Positions 58,122 to 64,000 of a stretch of DNA of 64,000 nt are shown piece by piece. Position 1 is the first letter of the stretch. Every line of letters starts with the position of its first letter. The position numbers were made by a program, and so were the translations under genes. Source of the DNA: Cyathus striatus (taxonomy: Eukaryota; Basidiomycota; Agaricomycetes; Agaricales; Nidulariaceae); assembly GCA_025738555.1 (NCBI GenBank), contig JAOVFP010000001.1, positions 744,001 to 808,000 of the forward strand. The letters are read 5' to 3'. The notes beneath the pieces are model-generated. The model searched no databases. It was not told the DNA's origin and saw only the letters and a list, made by a program, of their open reading frames with translations.

Positions 58122-59913
58122 ATGGGACACGCTGAAATCAATTTAACTAATGCCGCTGAGCGACATCTGACGACCGATCAAATTTACAGTATGTTATTTT
58201 CTGCTACCTCTCAGTTTCTTGTTCTTATAATTTAGCTGTTCTTATAACTATCCTAGTTTATGATATTATGTACTGTTTCTTCGACGAGGTATTAAGGCTA
58301 GCATCTACAGTGACAGGACTCGAACAAATCAGCTAATATTTTATAGGTGAAATACATCTGGTGGTGAGATAAGCGCCACACCATTTGGAAAATATCTCAC
58401 AGCACTCCTTGTTAGTGGAATGAAATGGTCAATACCCAAGGTACTATATATCGTTACCCGTTATTACGGTCCGCTATACCTTTTGTAAGTTTTACTATAT
58501 CAATTGATACATACTTAACTTATCTATTCGTATTTTAGGATCTATACAGTAACTCGTATTAACATTTACTTTCGCGCTGAGCAGCCTATTAACCAGAGTC
58601 ATCTATCCTTTCTAGCCCCCTTTATTGCATTCTTCGGAAGTCCGTCAATAAAAGTAAGTAATTCCGACACGAACTTGCCTTTTCTCATTCTGAACCGCGG
58701 TGGAATTAGTTGTAGTATAATTGCTATTGTATTTCATATTTGAATCTGATATAATCCTGCAGATGCCGAGCGGCAACATGGTTCATCGGAATGTAAGTAC
58801 ACGAAATTAATCATGATCTTACTTAAAATTGACAACATTCATATAGTGGAGGGACATATTGGACTGCAATTGACATTATTCTTGCATTTCGTGTTAGTGC
58901 ATGTTATGGAAATCGAAGACGAAGTACGTATCTCCATTCATCTATGATGATAGTACAAAACTTATAAGTAATATTGTATTCAGTGGTTATCTTTCTAGCT
59001 ACATCGTTATTTTGTCAGTTATAATGTGATGCGTTATGCGTTGATCTTTACTTGTACTGACCACATCAATGAAATGCACCAGTACAATTCGCAGTTGGTC
59101 TATTTATCTATTTTGCTATTTTTGTATTCTAACTGCCTCTACTACTAGTTACTATTAACAAGCGCCATAATGTCTACCATCTCAGCAGTGCAAAATACTT
59201 CTGTTGTTTCTGGATTTAATTTATGCCTGACGACTCCACCGGAGAATGCATCTATTCTCCGGACTATGAACTCTATTTATTTTGCATATACTGCTGTATT
59301 TCACAGTATGTTTAATGCATTATTTTCCTAGCAGTTGTTAATTAATATTTTATTTAAAAGCTACCTTATTTCTTCTTACGCTTATCAAACTAGGAAAAGA
59401 TACAATTCGCGCTTCTGGGGGACTGATGAACTTGATCAGAAATGAGGGAAGGACATATCCTATTATTGCATCATTTCTCCGAGATGGAACACTGTATTTT
59501 GCAATTGTCTTTGGTAAGGCGTTCTTGACGATAACTTTATAATGACTAATATTGTGCATTGCAGTATTTACGGTATATATGACGTGGAGTTCAATGAACA
59601 ACCCTAACAAGGACATCGGTATTCATCGTTATTTAGACCCGTAATTTGCACCCCCTTATTATCTTCTTAAAGCTTACTAATACTTACAGGTGGTATGACA
59701 CAACGATGTCATTTGCAGTGAGTTAATCATCTAGTATGCTCTTGATTTGTATTGATATATTGATAGGGACCACGGCTTATATTGAGCCTGCGAAAAATCC
59801 CTGACGCCAATGGAAGTGAAGGTGTGCCAACGGTGTCCAGATCAATATTCTTTGCACAGTCAGCGGATAGAGCAGCCAACATACCTCATGATCATAGAGT
59901 CGATATAGAGTAG
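58122..59913 (+). CDS. DUF6533-type seven-helix membrane protein, copy C (best preserved)
   Basis: Start MGHAEINLTNAAERHL; first intron donor GTATGT. Exons encode TVLITILVYDIMYCFFDE, VKYIW, GMKWSIPKVLYIVTRYYGP, a CRAATWFIG exon, GGTYWTAIDIILAFRVSA with CYGNRRR, an exon with SGFNLCLTTPPENASILR and MNSIYFAYTAVFHS, one with IKLGKDTIRASGGLMNLIRN ending RDGTLYFAIVF, VFTVYMTWSSM, WYDTTMSFA, and a last exon GPRLILSLRKIPDANG ending at the TAG 59911-59913. Exon order and intron positions match copies A and B. Receptor-like topology is inferred from the family. No in-frame stop was seen in the exons read; the junction before the CRAATWF exon was not resolved. Confidence 0.7.
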
Positions 59914-60244
59914 TTATGTTCGTACCAGTAGCGTATGCATAAACGTAGCGTTTCGGAACGTATTTAATTGCTAAAGCCAACTAAAGCGCTAATGGATGAG
60001 GATACTACTAGCTTCCGGTATGGTGTGTAAGAGGGAGCATTCGAGATCACAAGGCTCTCGAACGATATACTAAAGCGATTGTCGCCCTCACGCATGGCCA
60101 CCGCAAGCCTCCTTACGTTAATAGATATTGCGCGTTCTCATGATGATCAATTGATTATTTGCTGTGTCAGTATCTCTTTTCGTGACTTCAGTTTATATCA
60201 CTCGTAACGCGTAACCACGGTGTCTCCCGGTTACATAGTATGAG

Positions 60245-60340
60245 AACAAGCTGTAAGTGGCAATATAGGCTTAGCTAAACTGTACTTAACTGGCTGGCTT
60301 GAACTTCGAGGTGCATGAGTTAGAGCCTCAAGATGTCATG
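60245..60340 (+). repeat. tRNA-like (SINE-type) repeat unit
   Basis: CTGTAAGTGGCAATATAGG, TTAGCTAAACTGTA, CTGGCTTGAACTTCGAGGTG and ATGAGTTAGAGCCTC follow the order of the 48608-48690 unit. Retains CpG, unlike the cluster at 48-52 kb. Confidence 0.45.
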
Positions 60341-63300
60341 GTTGTTACTTACACATACCTGCAGCAATCACTCGTAGCAGCATGTTTTTGTCTATGTATA
60401 TGTCGAATAGACAAGGTTGGCCATCCTTATTGCAACTATGTCATGCTGTACGGGGCTTCATTTGTACCCATGGATCGATGTATTTTCCAAGGCAATGTAG
60501 TTCGGCTGTATTAAGCTATCATGGCTCTCACATAGAGGTTCCGTTTGAGTTCAACTACCGCTACTGCCATCTAATTCATCGATGCAAAATATATTTTCCT
60601 GTGTAGCATTTCGGACTTTAGCGACAAGATATTGCAACTCTTCGATGTTGGAAAAATTCTTACGTGCCATATCATATAAGTATCATGTATAACCACAGTC
60701 AAGAATAAAAGGTCAAGAGAGGCTGCATTGCTGGAAGTGGCTATGTACCATCATGAACTTACCGAGACAGGATTCACCAGACCATTGTCCACATTCAACT
60801 GAGGTCAAAAACGATTTTATTTGAACCAGTGAAATATGGTTAAGCTGCAATAACGTGCAGGTCTGACCTCTTCACATAAATGATCCCTTTCATTTTTGCA
60901 AGCCAACACAGATGCCAAATAGCTATAGAGTAACTGAGGACCTCCGCTGACATCTTCTCTGATTCACGATCTTCCTAAACGTCACGTGCGTGGGGATATG
61001 CAGGTGTCATAGATGGGGGTGGTCAAAATGACAGCAGTGTTGAAAAAGGTGCCGAATAAGAGAAATAAAAGCACTGAATCCGCTCGTTTACCCTGCGGAA
61101 CCATGCTTACGAGGCACACCTCTGTATTGATTCCTGCGCCGGATATGTATATCGCTGTCTATCTGCTCGCGATTGCGGTGCTAAGCCTCGCCCACTTCCA
61201 AGATCATAGGTCGGCTAATGTCAGAACGCGAATCCAGTCTCATAACGCCGACTGCTACATCGTGCCTTGGTCGTCCATGGTGACTTGTGACTCCATTATT
61301 AGAGGTGTTGGTACGGTTCAACGAAGGGTAAGCAACTCCACGCATGGAATTGAGACGCCCTTCGTAGGCCATGTTGGTTCCTAATGTCAGTGTGGCGTTG
61401 TTGGTGGAGGCGGTAGCAGTGGGTAGGGGTGGGCGGGGGTGGTGACGAAGGCGGCAATGATGAGGAAAGCAGCGACGATCAAGGGGACAGTAGACGACGC
61501 ATCAACTTCAAGGTTTGCGGCATAACCTGGGCCACTTTCGAACCCCCAGCGATACAGTATCTTTGTTGTATGAGGTGTTTGATGCTGCCTGTTTGCATTT
61601 TCAGTTTCGACGATGGGATGCGAGCAGTCATTCCCATCCAGTTTATGTTCGTCTGGTGTCGTCATGCATCGAGACAACGTTCGATTACCCACCCACACTA
61701 TCATCGACCACTTCGTTGCCCATAAGCACTCCCAGCGCTGAGGAAGAGCAAAAATCTTGATGAGCCCCCCCAGTTGCAACAGCAGACCGTCCGAACACGA
61801 ACCATCAGCACCGCGTCGACTATCATATAGTGCCCCCGTATTGCTAGAACTATTGTACCCCTCTCGCTAACTGGATACAGTGGGCCGGAGCTTTGGCGAA
61901 GGACTATGAAGTGAGATGTCGTGCGGAGACATGGTCTACGCTTTTCGGGGAAATCACAAAGTCTCCGGGTGAGGTTGACGTATTTTCGTCACAATTGTTG
62001 GGCAGCCTGAGTCAGGCGCGTAGGTGTGATGAGTAGAGGTGAAGTGGAGAGGATAGCGTTCCTTCGGATATAGTCGGTGAGACATGGAAGGGGTAAAGAG
62101 ATGGATGCCCTTTCACGATGGAGGGAATGAGGAGCTGGATGTGATGTCGTAGACTTGTGCTTTCGAGATCAAAATGTCAGGAGCCTCTTGAGGAGAGAAG
62201 AGGTATATGTAGTGCTAGGATTGGTTTGTGCGTCTTCATTCATGGTGTGGACGATTGTGTCGCAAGGGTGGTGCCACTAGAATGTCGAATGGTCGGTGGA
62301 GTCACTATCTCAACTCATGAAGCAGTCCCTCCTCACACCCGTCTCCTCCTCTCTATGACCTCCTCCACCTTGTTGCGGCACATCGAGCATAAGGGCTATT
62401 TCGACATTCGATAGGATCGAATCCATACCTTCATCCCAAGCATCGAGGTTGAACCTTTCTTTATTCGGTTGAATGTTAGCAATTTTTTGCGCAGCCTCCC
62501 TGGCACGAACTAAGACCGCATAGTCCCCCAGTAAATTAGCCTCCCTCCTCACATCCCTTCTCGCACTCCTCCCTGCCCTCATCCTCCTTCTCTTGAGCAA
62601 AGGAATTGTTTCGGCCTTTAGAAGGTTTGAATCGAAACCTCCATCCCAGGCGTCGATGATAGCGACTTGAACGTGTCTTTATTCTGTTCAAGATTGCACG
62701 TTAGCATTTAAGCAAAAAGGGGAAATGATAGGGGAAATACCTTTATTTATATACTCCGCCTGGAGCAGCAGCGAAAAATGAGAATGGTTGGGTGAAGAAA
62801 GTGAGGATGACGGTTCGGATTTGGTTCGAGTAAGGTTCGGGCGGCGGAAATCGTAGGTTTGCTTGGTTATGTAATGCGTTCGCATACCGACCAACTGGCA
62901 ACCAAGTCAACTACCGACACCAACCGCCTGCTCGGCTCCGTTTCCGTTGCCTGGACCCAATGCCTCTCGTCCAACCACGCTCCTCTCCTCATCCTCCCCC
63001 AGACCCCGACTCACATCTTGACAAGCAAGTTTTCAACCACGTATCCTGCCATTCAGCGTGGTAAACATTCATGCACACGTGTGTCTGGATTCCGACCTCC
63101 AGCACTCGAGCTGTTCAATGAAAGACTTTAACTGAGCTCTGGAGGGGTTCCTTGTTACTCGTGCTGGGAAAGGGCCGATGGAGAGCTGATGGAGGTGAAA
63201 TAGAGGATGCTGAAGTCGTTGGAGGAAGGGCGGCCGATATCAAGCTTATATCTCCCTGATTCATCTTCATTGTAAGTGCCTCGGTTTTCGCCAATTCCAG

Positions 63301-63880
63301 AGGAGGATCTGATCACGCCCGTGAAGAAAGCAATTACCACCGCTCAGTCAGGACGTTCTTACTGAAAGCGTTCATCATGTCACATTCTGCTTTCGAACTC
63401 TCTTGTGATACCACTGGCACAGCTTCGAAGCTCGTTCATACTGCGAAGTCATACCAATGCCCCCTCTTCGCATGCCCGAACCTACACAGAAACAGGTGAC
63501 ATCTTCGTGTCATCACCCCTGGGACTCACATTAGCGACTTAAGATCACTCAACCTCACGAAGCCCTCAGCTATATCTGGACGGATACTTCTCTGTATGCG
63601 TTTCGGATCCACATCAAGGACTGACAGGGGATGTATGTGAATCGCACTGGAGGCGGTGCTATGGGAAGTGGATTGTTGGGTGAAGGATGAATTTGAAGCA
63701 TAGGTACTTCGTCATCCACCACGTGCGTTATCCATACATCACTCGCCGCGAAAACACTCTCCTCTGCCCTCTAACGATCCACGAGCGAACGAGCTAGGCT
63801 CCCGGTATCTATATACCCTTCTACTCTACAATCACCTTGCTACCCATCGTCACCGTTACAAGCTCACCAGACATGACACG
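60341..63880. other. Long stretch with fragmentary ORFs
   Basis: GC content rises from about 61.0 kb, and several ORFs overlap on both strands (plus 61013-61384, minus 61779-61387, minus 62600-62310, plus 62859-63131), none recognised. The minus ORF 61779-61387 ends with a membrane-like segment (TVPLIVAAFLIIAAF). A short tandem duplication is at 62410-62706. Confidence 0.3.
62410..62706 (-). repeat. Imperfect tandem duplication of a coding-like segment
   Basis: On minus, LDAWDEGMDS (near 62445-62415) and IDAWDGGFDS (near 62660-62630) are encoded in matching context, each preceded by TTATTC-GTT and ATGTTAGCA-like bases. Suggests a duplicated exon or a decayed repeat gene. Confidence 0.4.
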
Positions 63881-64000
63881 ATGGATACCGAGCGTCCGCT
63901 CTTCCGCATTGAGGCTAAGTTAGATCCAAACCGAGGCAACAACCTCAGAACTGTTCCTGGGCGCGAACCTTCGATGCGGGATTATGAACTGAGGGAAGGT
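63881..64000 (+). CDS. Start of an unidentified gene, cut by the right edge
   Basis: ATG at 63881 opens MDTERPLFRIEAKLDPNRG and stays open for 40 codons to the window end. A TATA-like CTATATACC lies about 70 bp upstream, matching the spacing of other genes here. A nearby upstream ATG at 63873 opens only a short frame. No family recognised. Confidence 0.45.
   Translation, partial: MDTERPLFRIEAKLDPNRGNNLRTVPGREPSMRDYELREG

Overview
The window looks like repeat-rich nuclear DNA from a mushroom-forming basidiomycete (Agaricomycetes). The support is the gene and transposon families that can be read directly: a Plavaka-type transposase, a DUF6698-type gene, F-box/leucine-rich proteins with a CxxC plus coiled-coil start, DUF6533-type seven-helix proteins, chromodomain Ty3/gypsy retrotransposons, and many 50-60 bp introns. 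I cannot name the species.

Layout. 1-2118 (minus): 3' part of a Plavaka (CACTA-superfamily) transposase whose catalytic core appears deleted. 2523-4512 (plus): a nine-exon DUF6698-type gene with two one-base frameshifts. 6043-8198 (plus): an F-box gene whose N-terminal module is tandemly duplicated, convergent with a DUF6533-type gene (8386-10202, minus). 11304-12218: a non-autonomous element with terminal inverted repeats and an 8-bp target duplication (hAT-like). 13.6-15.7 kb: tRNA-like repeats and a 218-bp element with a 9-bp target duplication. 16827-18567 and 21749-23538 (plus): a second F-box gene and a second DUF6533-type gene.

25893-44824 is one inverted-repeat element made of hairpins with GAGCGTGA arms, flanked by the 9-bp duplication GTCGAAGAG. 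It was split by a Ty3/gypsy retrotransposon (LTR element 1, 26542-42998, pol on minus, duplication GTAAG). That element was split in turn by LTR element 2 (31001-37035, minus, duplication GTTTC), whose LTRs look identical. So three insertions are nested and can be ordered in time. Element 1 carries an extra gene (27372-29010) antisense to gag-pol, with its own TATA box, an intron and a six-cysteine motif completed only by splicing.

From about 43.0 to 52.9 kb the sequence is strikingly poor in CpG. It holds the decayed right arm of the hairpin element, a relict serine/threonine-rich membrane protein ORF, a cluster of tRNA-like repeat units, a decayed gypsy fragment and an LTR remnant. CpG returns abruptly near 53.0 kb, where a frameshifted secreted-protein ORF lies. 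56.6-57.35 kb: another inverted-repeat element. 58122-59913 (plus): a third DUF6533-type gene. The last 120 bases open a new gene at 63881.

How it fits together: a transposon-dominated accessory region in which the host-type genes are lineage-expanded families (F-box and DUF6533, twice side by side). The older transposons show transition decay consistent with methylated-cytosine deamination or a RIP-like process. All exon structures were read by eye from splice signals and paralogue comparison, and none was computed.
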